DNA of 64,000 nucleotides, taken from NCBI GenBank assembly GCA_035041965.1, contig JAPYMA010003014.1:432769-496768 (forward strand), in the 5' to 3' direction. Numbering within the stretch: the first letter of the stretch is position 1; each line of letters begins with the position of its first letter. The translations under genes and the position numbers were made by a program. Under the pieces are notes generated by a model, which worked only from the letters and a program-made list of their open reading frames with translations, was not told where the DNA came from and did no database searches. Shown here in pieces: positions 53,122 to 64,000 of this stretch. The stretch is from Anisakis pegreffii. Lineage: Eukaryota > Nematoda > Chromadorea > Rhabditida > Anisakidae.

Positions 53122-54843
53122 GTTCGTTGCGCAATTGAATCAAGCGATGCAAGAGCAATGCTTTGCAGAAGTGAATCCGACTTTACCTAACCTATTAAAA
53201 ACAAAGTTGATAGTAAAAAATTAGTCAAAATGTGATACACATATAATCATCAGAGATAAGCGAGCATCTGTCAACGCAAAAATCTATGAGTGTTGAACAA
53301 TCCAATGAAAAGCACTAACTTAGGGTGGGAAATATGCTAAAGTGCAACATGTATGACTCGACAGGATAACTGAGGCAGCACTTGGGAGAACTGAGAAATC
53401 AATGAATCCAGTTGCAGTTTAGGGTCAAAACGCAGTAAACCAAAATTAGTTTCAAGAGAACGCAAACCACCAGCTAACTAGATCCCATCAACCATAACAG
53501 TTCCCGGACTAATGCTTTGACTTTCCATCTGACTTTACCTAACATAACAGCAAACCGCAAGCCATAAAACAATCCGATGAAAGAAATATCTGGCTGAATT
53601 CACGCGTTCATGCCTATTTGTAGATTGCTGCCCACAATTACCTACTTGGTTCTCTAGGCGAAAAGAAACAAGGAGCCCTTCCTTCATTTGTACAAACACT
53701 CCAGAAAAAGTATTGTACAGCATACATTGATCATCTTCAGTAGAACAAACGTTTACACTAATTTTAAGCACTAATGCAGAAAGTAGTCAGTCCACGTCAA
53801 TTGCTTAACCATAGCGTGAAAATGGAAAAAATGGAACAAATTATGAAATATCGCCGAGCATATGCAGACCTCACACTCGGCCACTAACCAACCACCTTCC
53901 TTCTAATAAACGCCTGAAAGTGATGCAGTAGTCATTTTGGATCGTTTACGGGAATCGTTCAAAATGATTATTCACAAAATGATTTGCAATTCGTAAAATA
54001 TCTTCGCTGATAATGATGATAATTATCCTTCAAAAGTCTTCATAACTTTGATTTTCATTGCCTAGGATCATACTGAGAAAGCTGTGCAAAATTGTCTGGG
54101 TAATTTGAAGTGAGAAGTGCATTGAAATCGCAATGAACATCGCCAGCTATTAACACCTCAAACGCTTAAAGAATATTTTGTGGCCATTGTCGCTCAACCT
54201 CTAACATTCCCATAGTGAACAAATTTTGCTCAAGTGGAAGAAAGTTCGAAATATATAATATCAACAATGCAGATCCCTTTAATTTCTCAAGATTAACCTC
54301 AAGAACAATTAACTTGTTCCTTTAATTTCTCTTCAAACACCATCTCAACCCGTCACTGCTGCAAAACAATCTCAACAACCAGCCTGCTTATGCATCAAAA
54401 TCATTTTTGATGTATCACCACTGAGATAATATTTAACACCTAATTCATGATACCGCCTATAAGTGAGTCAACATTTGTCAGGGATGCCTCCACAGAATTA
54501 ATAACTTTGTGTGGAACTCGTTTAACTAAGTCAACCACCCGTGATGCCCACCTCAAATGATAAATTAAACAAATGCCACGGTTTGTGCCAAATGAATCTC
54601 TCGCTTCAATTGCACCGGAGATGCAAAAAGAGCCAAAACTGCCAATATGCAAAACAACAGCAATATCGTAATAAAAACGTTTATTTAGAATTACGTATCA
54701 ACAATACAATATCGGACGATCAACATTGCTTTACAACCAAAATGTTATAAACATACATATGTACAATAGGTATAAAGCGATATCATATAAAAGGTACGGA
54801 ATATATATAAGATAACAGGTGGATGGAATGGGATTTGGCATGC
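53122..54843. other. Spacer between the two heat shock genes
   Basis: This contains the upstream region of copy 1 and the 3' flank of copy 2. The string GACTTTACCTAAC occurs twice, at 53181-53193 and near 53521-53541, so on the minus strand each copy offers a GTTAG|GTAAAGTC donor-like site. That could mean an alternative 5' UTR intron. A two-unit heat-shock-like GAAnnTTC lies at 54240-54247. No gene is supported. Confidence 0.45.
54680..54685 (-). terminator. Poly(A) signal of heat shock gene copy 2
   Basis: TTTATT on the plus strand is AATAAA on the minus strand, about 160 bases beyond the stop codon at 54844. Confidence 0.55.
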
Positions 54844-55628
54844 TCACTGCTTCTCGACAGCTGCTTTCGGTGCGGGTTCAATTGGGATTCTGCGTGTCGG
54901 TGGTAGAGTTGCGTTGGTCTTCGGAGCGGTGACCGTAAGAACGCCAGTATCACTGAGACGTGAGTTGATCGCTTGCACGTCAACACTATCGGGCAGAGTG
55001 TATTTGCGAACGAATTGACGTTTGATCGAGCCGTGCTCATCGCTGCGTTCCTCATGATGACCCTCAACAATCAAGTCCTTATCTCGAACCTCCACCTTCA
55101 ACTCTTCAGGTGCGAATTGCGAAACGTCCATTTCAAACGAAAATTTCTCCTTGTCGTCAGTGACCTGAAGAAAATTTATAAATTAAGCGATGCCTCAGGG
55201 CAAAATAAACTGAAAAGGATGAATATGTGACAAGTGGCATTCAGAAACCAGTAGGTCAGCAACGATAGATTGCATTCTCAGTTCCAGGGATCGACTTTTG
55301 TTCAAATTTGCTTCCTTACACAAAAAAAATCATTCTAATAAGATGTTTCCTAATTGTAAGCAGGAGGCGTTCAAATGGTTAAAATCTGAAGTGAATGTGA
55401 CGAAATACAACTAAAAGTAAAAGGCAACATAGAAAAACAAACATTTCCGATCGCATTTCCGATATCGACTTGACGAATCGTCGGCTGCTCAATCCAGTAT
55501 GGACGAAGAGCAGCCAGTGGTCGTTCCACCTCGCGAAACACTCTGTTCATGTAGCGCTCCATTGGAGTCATACGCCACGGATCCATTGAATCGAACGCAC
55601 GTTCAATATCACGAACACTCAATGCCAT
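54844..55628 (-). CDS. HSP-16-like small heat shock protein, copy 2
   Basis: Minus-strand exons 55628-55443 and 55164-54844 join in phase 0, giving 168 residues. The N-terminal arm is longer than in copy 1 (MALSVRDIERAFDSMDPW, MTPMERYMNRVF, ALRPYWIEQP). The alpha-crystallin domain is the same to within a few residues (DVSQFAPEELKVEVRD to GVLTVTAPK), ending with RRIPIEPAP, which carries the IPI docking motif. It is a stress chaperone like copy 1. The exon boundaries and phase are identical to copy 1, so the pair arose by tandem duplication. A minus-strand TATAAAG lies at 55802-55808, and two perfect heat-shock elements lie further upstream at 56374 and 56532. Confidence 0.95.
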
Positions 55629-56373
55629 TTCTTAGACGATCGATGTATGTAATCGAGAATATCCTAAACCAGGTTTACATCTAATAGTCATTTCAACAGT
55701 CCAACAGAAAGATCGTTCGAAATACTGCATCGCACGAACATTTACACGTTCTATTAGCCCTTGTATCCTCACGAATTTGTGCTCACTCACCCGTTCCTCC
55801 ACTTTATACTATTGCTAATAACACGTCCGAAATAGTACCACACAAAGCAGATTGATCATTTCTAGTGGAGCAAAAAAAATCCGAGTGAGTTACGATAGCA
55901 ACAAAGTCACAGAGCAAAATTCAAGTGATCAATAATTTTAAGCATTTACAGAGGACCGGATATCTAATTACGACTCAAAAATTTTTGTTAAGGAATCACA
56001 TCAGCCAATTGTACCAATATCAAGATAAACTGTGATATCAATAAGAATCTGTAGAAATGTTTGAGTTCGCTAATTCACACATTTGAATTTGGAATTGCAT
56101 CGCACACCGTTATGAAATCGCCTGTGTTAACGAATGTTCACAACGCATGCGTCCGTTATCGAATGGAAATACTAACAAGCCTAACCAATCGTAAACAACT
56201 ATTGAATATGCGAGAAAAAAACGAAGGATAAATGAAGGAAGCTAGTGAAACATCTGATAGCGTCGAGTGTGCGAACTGAACATACGACCGACCTTGCCTT
56301 CCGGCCACTTTCCTACGCCTTAGCTGGTTACTGACTCAAGCCGGAAACGCACCACTATATATACGATTTTATG

Positions 56374-56388
56374 GGAATATTCTGGAAA
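56374..56388. promoter_or_regulatory. Perfect three-unit heat-shock element
   Basis: The sequence reads GAA-nn-TTC-nn-GAA (56375-56387), the exact trimeric binding site of heat shock factor. A TATATA run lies about 15 bases to the left, which suits a minus-strand start near 56320 leading to heat shock copy 2 through a 5' UTR intron. Confidence 0.7.
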
Positions 56389-56531
56389 ATACTAGCATTT
56401 ACGATTGTGAAGTACTAACGCAAAATCAAGAGAAGCACAGAGTTAGAGAGATGATATTATCGATGCCCTATGAATCATGCGAACGTCACAAGCGTATTAT
56501 TGCGAAAGATGTTTTGGAATCGTTAACTTTT

Positions 56532-56544
56532 TTCACGAATGTTC
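56532..56544. promoter_or_regulatory. Second perfect three-unit heat-shock element
   Basis: TTC-nn-GAA-nn-TTC is seen at 56532-56544, about 150 bases from the first element. Two perfect elements so close to a heat shock gene are unlikely to be chance. Confidence 0.65.
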
Positions 56545-58162
56545 TTCTCAAAGGCTATTGCACTTCAGTGTTGACGGGATGGTGGATCAGGGATCTATGA
56601 CTGTTCGCTCTCATCGTCTGTGTATCGCTTGTGCCAGAGTTTCTCTGAAGGATTAACAATTGGAGAGGAATGATGAAAGTCGCTTTATTCACTAGCCATG
56701 ATTGTTTTTTTGCGAATTGATTGTTCCTGTCGGCTTATGACAGTCCCATTACTGTTGTCTGTACTCTGTGTGAAAAATTGAAAATCAAATCGAATGATTA
56801 TATACTATAGCATAGAATCAATTACAAATTTGCAAACTTTAGAGCAAATGTGAAGTCACCTATCAAATCTCTGAATCTGACTTTACATCAATTCACTCGT
56901 ATGTAAGTGCTTTAACAGCAGTTGAGAAAGCCTCTCATTGGCTCACAAAAGTCTTAATCTTAATTAATCTCTGTCGCAATTTGACGTGTCTTCATATAAA
57001 ACAATTTTGTTGCCCGCATCTATCAAGTTTTAACACCCCACCCATAACTGTCCCATATTCCTGTGTGGACTGTTTTCAAGGATCTCAGCGAGAGTTGCAA
57101 CACTAACACAACAAGCCGTTACCTTTGCATATGGCTTGCAAAAGAAGCCATCGAAAATTCACAGTGAATCAATGAGACAGTTTAGAATGCGTTGAAAATT
57201 CGACACAACAAAATCGCCGAAAAATTCTGATTTTCAAGCGTCTTTCTTGGAAATTCGATACTCGATCGTACTCAGTGAACACGGTTGGATCTCTAAACGC
57301 TGCATTTGATTACAGGAAATGTCTGGAAATAATGCATTTGCAAGTGAATATTTAACAACGAATCATCTGTGTCAGTCAGCTCAGCTCAGCAAGCAACGAA
57401 TTGAACATTCTCAAAGACACAACGAATCAGTTCTTGAAGTGAAAAGCTTCAAGCATATTCTGATATGGACGTTGAATTGGCGGAGCGCTGAATAGTGCTA
57501 AATTGTTCAATCGAAATTCTCAGCAGAAATTACACGAGAAATGTCGTGTTGAATATGGCCATTCTCTCAATCACAATTTTTAAAGATCAAATACAACGAA
57601 CATTACTGATTGTTTTCGTGCACTCTTCGCATCATATTCTCAAATCATTCATCGAATGGCATTTATATATTCTCATCACATCGCCTCATATATATGTCCA
57701 TGATGATGTTGTCGAACACAGCACAAAATGCTATCGTTTCTTCTGCTCGTAATTATAGAGGTGCGCAATTGAATTCATTTTTAGAATTTGCAGCAGGTCT
57801 TTTGAGACTATTATCGGTTCGAGTGTGGGTTTTGATTTGATAGTTAAATCAGTTGAGTATGAATTTATTTGTGTGTTTCGGCATCATCTTGAGGTTTCAA
57901 ATTGGGGGCTTCAGAGTAGTGCTTCTTAAACAGTGAATTACATTTCCCAGAGGGATTCTGTATACGTATTGTAGTGGAAATCGCAGCCGTGCAATTGCAG
58001 CGTCCACGCAATGAAATTTGCTATGCAAATAAATCGCTGTCATGAGTTGGAAAAGTGTTTAGCGAACACTGCCTTATAGGAAACGTTTGTTACTCGTGGC
58101 TCTTCAACTGAATGAAATACTAACTGAAAATATGATTTCAAGTTTTCAGTGTCATAGCAATA

Positions 58163-60952
58163 ATGTGGTTCGTTTTCCTGGGTGCCCTACTGATCGCAAT
58201 TGTTTACGGTGGTACAATGTAGGTTTTTTACTGTTTGCAGCTCCGACGTTTGCGAATAATTTCACAGTTTGTCTCAGCTAAACAGAGTAATTGTTGAATT
58301 GAGTGTATTTTCAAAAATTTGAGAACAATTCAAAAGTTTAATTGTAATATGCAGAAACTTTTTTGAGGTGAAAAAAAGTGGCGATAACCTAGAAAGCCAA
58401 TTGCTACCATGAAATAGCTGATAATTTTTATATGTGAAGTAATACGATGTTTTGTATTCAGTTCGTCGAAGGACTACATACCAAACGTTCAAGCAGACTT
58501 CGCACTCAAACTTCTCACTAGATTAGATGAGACGAGATCACCGATAGTGCTGTCGCCGATTTCAATTTCAATCGCTCTCGCTATGGCGTATGCTGGTGCC
58601 GAAGGGAACACGAAAGCGCAATTGGGCAATGTGATCGCCAGAGGTGATTATTACAGTGAACTTAGCCACTTTGCTGTTTATTTACACTACAATTCATTTT
58701 TCGATTTCTTGAAGACGGGCAAAAAGTTGTTACAGCAAGGAAACGAAGTCTTATTCTCAATGAGGTGCTGAACACAATGAAACGAGTTACTGTGCTTGCG
58801 GTACAGTGACTCAGTAATAATATTTTGTGATAGTTGCAAATGATGAATCGCAGATTCTCACTCAGCTGCAAAATCAACATATTTATCATAAGCGTGTAGA
58901 TATCATAAGCGATGGTTGATGGTTACCGATATCATTTTAAAGTGTTTCGAGACAAGAAGATTTCTGATGTAATGACAGGCACGGCTTTGCATTTAAATGT
59001 AGTAATTCGAATACTGATTTCTTTGATTCTCAGGTGCTTCCAATGAGAAAATTTTGGATTATTTCTCATCAGCGATGCGTCAACTTTCTTCGCAATCCAA
59101 TGAATACAGCTTATCAACGGCCAACAGGATATTCGTAGATCGAGCATTCCCAATCTTACCATCTTATGAAGCAACCATCGATCAGTACTTTGATGGTGAA
59201 TTGCAACGGGTCGATTTTGCTCAGAGGATACAAGCCATTAATGTGAGCGTTTGTTCAATTGTTGTTGCATTTTGTAGTGAAAATAATTGTCATTAGAATT
59301 ATGAGTTCGGCATGAAGCAGTGTTTTGCTGAAAGCAAACGAAATGGATAGAAAATTTCAGTTGATCTGCGAATCGAAAGAAAATAAGTTGAAGTGAAACT
59401 TTTGTTGTGTAAATGATGCGTGAGGCTGAACGCTTGAACATTGAATGACACTTGTGTGAATTATGCATTTCGACGCCGATTTCGAGCTCGTAATTCGGTG
59501 TTATATGAAATTACTAGTTGAAAATACGAGGAAAGTTCAAAATTGAATGAACTGTCCACCACGGGCATACCGATGATAAATTGATGAGTTGAGATATTGA
59601 TCCGACTGATTTCATAGAGCACATTTCAAAATCACTGTTACTTCAGGAGATAAACGACTGGGTGAAAAACGCGACGAATTCGAAAATCACTGAACTAGTT
59701 GGTAAAGATAATGTTGATGGATTTGTAAGCATGATTCTGGCAAATGCTTTATACTTCAACGATAAATGGCGATATCAATTCGATGCTAACTTGACTGCAT
59801 CACAACCGTTTTTCGTCACCGTAAATGAAGACGGACAAGTGTATCAGTTCGTTCAATCGGTACTTTCTTGTAGTGCACTTTTAGTTTTGTTGTTTACACC
59901 GAAGCAGTTTTCACAAAGAATTAAGATCGATATTCGTGACAGCGACTTCATCAGATGGAACAATTCATTCGAATTGTCGATGATACGTTTCTCATTTTCT
60001 CAAATCTCGATTCGAAGTGTCAAGCGAATGATCACAATAGCATTGCTGTCCACTGTCCACTTTATGATTACGATCGATTTTAAGGTTGAAATGATGCAAA
60101 TAAACGGCAGATTCTTGTACAGTGAAGACGAGAACGTTCAAGTGCTTGCACTTCCGTACAAAAACGCCAACGTTTACATGTTTATCTTTTTACCAAAAGA
60201 AACGTATGGATTGAACGAATTGCTGAATGATATGGACGGCGAGCAACTTCTGCGAACGATTAAATTTGCAGTGCGCAAACAAAAAGTCTATGTTAGTAAC
60301 TGAACTCCTACAAAATATTGTCTCAGCGAGATGTAGTTTTGAACAGATGTTTTGTGCAAAACAAAACACATCAGTATATTCGTTCATAGACTTTATAAGA
60401 TTACTTTTAAGTGGGGAGACAAAATTTGCGAACGATTCAATGACAATTGGTAGGTAGAAGTGTTTACGAAACTACTTGTATGTTTATTGTAGTTCCTTTG
60501 AATTGTGTGAGTTGAACTTCAGGTGCAGTTACCAAAATTCAAGATCGAGAATGGTTTCAACTTAAACAAAGCATTGAAGAGTTTGGGTGTTCAGGACGCG
60601 TTCGTTTTGGGCTTAGCGAATTTTAGCAAACTCTCCACTGAACCTCTTCAGATTTCGGATACCCTACATAAAGCATTTGTTGAGGTTGGTTGCTTCACAT
60701 TCATTTACCGAACCCTTCTCTCTCGACGATGTCCTTTATCATGTTGCTGACAGAAAAAGCCCATTGGCGCACCAAGAAATTCATAATCTGCAGGTAAGTG
60801 AGGAAGGCACCGAAGCAGCCGCAGCTACAGCGATTATTGTGACGAGAAACGCAGAAACGCCACCCAAAGAATTCATCGCCAATCGTCCATTTATGTTTGT
60901 TATCGCTAAACAGGAACAAATTCTCTTCATTGGTCGTTTCACGACCAGTTGA
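58163..60952 (+). CDS. Secreted serpin (serine protease inhibitor family)
   Basis: Seven exons in agreeing phases: 58163-58218, 58462-58643, 59034-59242, 59647-59838, 60085-60291, 60523-60684 and 60794-60952, 388 residues, the normal serpin size. Exon 1 encodes a signal peptide (MWFVFLGALLIAIVYGG). Conserved landmarks are DFALKLL, SPISISIALAMAYAGA, NRIFVD, NALYFNDKW, MMQINGRF, YMFIFLPKE, LPKFKIE, HKAFVEV and, at the end, NRPFMFVIAKQ and LFIGR. The reactive-loop hinge EEGTEAAAATA has small residues at P15-P9, which marks an inhibitory serpin. The loop then reads IIVTRNAETPP. Counting 17 residues from the first Glu puts Asn at P1 with Arg at P2; a loop one residue shorter would make Arg P1. Secreted nematode serpins often act on host or self trypsin-like proteases; the target here is unknown. 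Confidence 0.96.
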
Positions 60953-63900
60953 ATTTTGTATCGTTTAGGTTATCGTTTCGTTGATGTGCTAATTGACTTT
61001 TATGAATCGCACTTGATCGTGTGACAAATTTTTTTGTTTGCTTTCATCGTGATGTTTGATTGTGTTTTTAATTTTATTTGTAAATTAACAACAAGTACAA
61101 GCATAAGAGCATTCCGAAATGTTGATCATTTTAAATGAGAATGAGGCAGATAGATGAGGATTTCCCAATTCAAGAAAACATTTACGTAGTAAATGGGATG
61201 TGACTTTTTTGCTTTACATCGATCGACGAATGTTCGAAATATGCCAGAGTACTTGATCACATTTTGAGGAAATAGCTTCTTGCTAAAAATCTGTAAATAT
61301 GAAAATCCAGAAGAATGTTCTCCACAGCGTTAACATTTAGCTGATAAGTGAACAACATTGCATTTCGATCAACACTTCAGGCACACAAATGTTTATCGTT
61401 TCGAAAAATATGAATCTATTTAACTGCCTTCTTTTTTTAAATTTTATCATGAGATGTGCATTTCCTTTGGAAGGGTTAATGTGCATGTAATAACTATTCA
61501 CCTGTTTATGAAGACATTTCGAGAGTAAATTAAACGTTTTTTGATGTAATATAATTCGTTTCAAACAAGAGCACACTGCAATTAAGCGAATGAATTGACT
61601 GCGGTCAGCATTCGTATCTCATTTAATTCGATTCGACGACCGCCAGATCTGTCCCACAGCTGTGTTTAATGTTCAAAAGTATTTTACGTTACCATTTGAA
61701 AGAATTGAAGAGGTTCGAGTGAAATTTTTATATTGAACATCTCAGTTGTATCAGTCGCCTTTCACGTGCATCTCTTCTTAATTCAGGATGATTATGATAT
61801 CAATGAAGAGCATCTAATCAAAGTAATCAGTTATCATTACTTAGAATAGACTGTATGGTCATGCTCTAGCCTTCCCATTAATGGTACAATTTCAGTGGTA
61901 CAATGTCAAATAACTGATCAGAGATCAAAACTTTTTACGATGTTGTTTGCTCAGTTCATTGGAATTTAGCAATAGGTTTCTGAATACACTCTGTCAAAAA
62001 ACACCAAACGATGTTCCATACTTACAATGCTTTAAACACGCACGTGTACACCTACGCACGTTCGCATCCGATGCATGGGACTCAAGATTCATGAGACTTC
62101 TGCGTGCCTACTTTCTCATATGTTCCCATGCTACTTTCCTTCTCACTCGTCTTCGCAGTGCTATCTCGGCAATTCTCGGCTTGATGACAGAAGCAAGCAC
62201 CCCACCCATCAATCGATTTTTTCTCATCAAACTCAACCAAGATGACTTAGATCACTTCCAATTCTCTTAACACGATTCTACGATTGTTTCATTTGACTCG
62301 TGTGAATTTTTGATTTATTCGTATAAATTTCGATGATAGTTCCATTTTCATTAGTAATCTAAGAGTTAGCGCACCTCTAATTTCATCTTTATTCTGGAAT
62401 GAATTTGGTATTTAGAAATACCAATTCTTCGAAAAAATATCAGTTCATTTTTCCATTAATATTGGGATTAATCAACTAGTTGTATGGCATAATGATTGAT
62501 ACATGGTTTGTCGTTCTGATCATAAATGTGATCATAACTGTGCTCTATTTCAATTTTATCGATCTGTCAATAGTACCACACCAATTGATCATCACAGATC
62601 ATGTCAGAGTGATTGCCTTACTTCTTACATTCATATTATCATTCAGCCATCGTTCTCTTATTTCGAGTTGTCTTCTGCGACGTATTGGTGATGCGTGTGT
62701 GACGTATTTCACGATTATATTTCGTTCAGGCTTTTTATGATGTATTTCATCATTGCAGCAGCGATATTTTGGGTTCAAATGCCCACCTAATTTTTCAACT
62801 CTATTAGTATCATAGTGTTCCGAAGGTCGGTGATTGCATAGGTTAAGGGGAGATATAATAAGGGGACAGGTTTCGTTAAAGACGGAGGTTAAAAAGATGG
62901 TCCGGGCGCAATCTTTGAAATGTGGTAATATTTGCAGAGAAGGTGATATCTTATTGAATCATCACCATCGCTATATTAGTTTATAACTTTGATAACGTGT
63001 GCGAATAATTTATTAATGAGAAATGCGAATTAGTCATTTAATATTGTTTCAGTTGTGCATATGAGGATGAGCGTGCGAGTGAACAGAAATCGGTAGTAGC
63101 CATTGGAATCGAACTTCATAGTGATTGGCCATGTTCACTAGCAAGAAGCTACAGTAACTAAAATATAAGGTGGGGAATTGGGTCATTTTTTTGATGATTT
63201 AATTTTTAATTGGTGGTTTGAAATGACTTTATTGTCAATCAATCTTGTTAACTTCTCTTGATATGATATGAATTTACCGTATACTCAGTGAGGGTGAATA
63301 CTCTCTATTAGATGTGTTGATATAGTCTATAAAAGAATTGCGTGATAACACACATAATATTGACAGAGATGTTGGTATTATATTTTTGGTACTGTAGCAA
63401 TACGACATATGCTTGAAAGTGATATATCTTGTCAGCATTAAACCGTCATCCAGTTCCAGCTGGACTAGACGACGCTAACGATGGTTTCAACTGTACCTCC
63501 GGCTTTCGATGGTCCCGGGTGATGGCGTCCGACAGTCAAGATGTTGGCCACAACAAGAAAGATCATCAATGCGCAACACTTCGCATCAAGTCAGCAACAA
63601 TATCCAAATTCCAAATATCAAATTCAAAAGAATCAAATAACAATAAGCGACAAGTATGACACGATAGCGCGTGGAAGCGCAGGGTTAGAAGTTTGAATTT
63701 TATTGTCTTTTCAATAGAACTTGAATAAACAGTCTGGAGTTGAACAACTCCTCACACTTTATTATTTATTTTCATTTCTACTAGAAATTAGGGACCAAGA
63801 ATAAAATTAAGTCGTGGTCGGTGACCACTTTTTTGCATGTTTTATTATTTTATTCTTTCATTCATTTGTGAATATTGTGAATTGTAATAATAATTGTTTG

Positions 63901-64000
63901 TATTGTGATTATAATTGTAACTGTAAATCTGATAGTGAGAATATCTGAATAATATTGTCAATATCTGTATATGTAGTTGAGTGGTTGCAAATGTAGGTAA
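60953..64000. other. Distal spacer
   Basis: No gene is supported. A 107-codon plus frame at 61947-62270 and a GC-richer segment at 63440-63560 (frame 63429-63659) are the most coding-like parts, but they have no recognised motif, no clear splice partners and lengths expected by chance. The beginning contains the serpin 3' UTR. Confidence 0.4.

Larger units (their letters stand above)
55629..58162. other. Shared upstream region of heat shock copy 2 and the serpin
   Basis: These two genes are transcribed away from each other. The region has a possible TATA box for copy 2 at 55802-55808, a TATATATA run at 56354-56361 and two heat-shock elements. No coding gene is supported. Confidence 0.5.

Noticed and set aside
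61947..62270. A 107-codon plus-strand frame after the serpin
   Set aside because: In DNA this AT-rich, several frames of this length are expected by chance in 64 kb. No motif, signal or splice partner was found.

Overview
The window is nuclear DNA of a nematode. The evidence is a Ras protein that matches Caenorhabditis LET-60, including its Asp at residue 11 in the G1 loop; a PHD-SET protein of the SET-26/SET-9/MLL5 type; a tandem pair of one-intron HSP-16-like small heat shock genes; short phased introns ending in TTTCAG; and sequences resembling the nematode SL1 spliced leader. The long AT-rich spacers and wide gene spacing suggest one of the larger parasitic nematode genomes, such as an ascaridoid relative. 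That placement is inference. No bacterial, plasmid, phage or CRISPR content was seen.

Layout. Positions 1410-15208 (+) hold one very large gene of about 23 exons and 2,390 codons, with polyQ and low-complexity stretches, a PHD finger, an MLL5-type SET domain, AT-hooks and a proline-rich C-terminus. From 15209 to about 29160 the DNA is mostly AT-rich spacer, with a Cys-rich candidate exon near 18.6 kb, an SL1-like element at 19.47 kb and a weak minus-strand membrane-protein exon at 21.2-21.5 kb. Positions 29162-33458 (+) hold a nine-exon gene, which I rebuilt from matching splice phases, for a secreted and probably membrane-tethered protein I do not recognise. From 33.5 to 39.8 kb lie a second SL1-like element (minus strand, in a hairpin), two orphan candidate exons and the upstream region of the Ras gene. 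Positions 39875-41722 (+) are the Ras gene (let-60). After a 4.5 kb spacer with microsatellites and a G-quadruplex motif, 46193-50569 (+) is a ten-exon NOP9-type Pumilio-repeat ribosome-biogenesis gene whose first intron holds a structured RNA candidate. Positions 52435-53121 and 54844-55628 (-) are two small heat shock protein genes with nearly identical second exons. Two perfect heat-shock elements lie at 56.37 and 56.53 kb. Positions 58163-60952 (+) are a complete seven-exon secreted serpin of 388 residues. The last 3 kb shows no convincing gene.

Genes were assembled by joining open segments whose splice phases agree. Ras, NOP9, the serpin and both small heat shock genes gave uninterrupted products of normal length for their families. 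The large SET gene is solid from the PHD finger through its middle; its first exon, its exon 21 boundary and its 3' end are less sure. Several introns across three genes need an AAG rather than CAG or TAG acceptor. The genes do not form an operon or pathway. They mix chromatin reading, Ras signalling, ribosome assembly, heat-shock chaperoning and protease inhibition, so this looks like an ordinary stretch of euchromatin.
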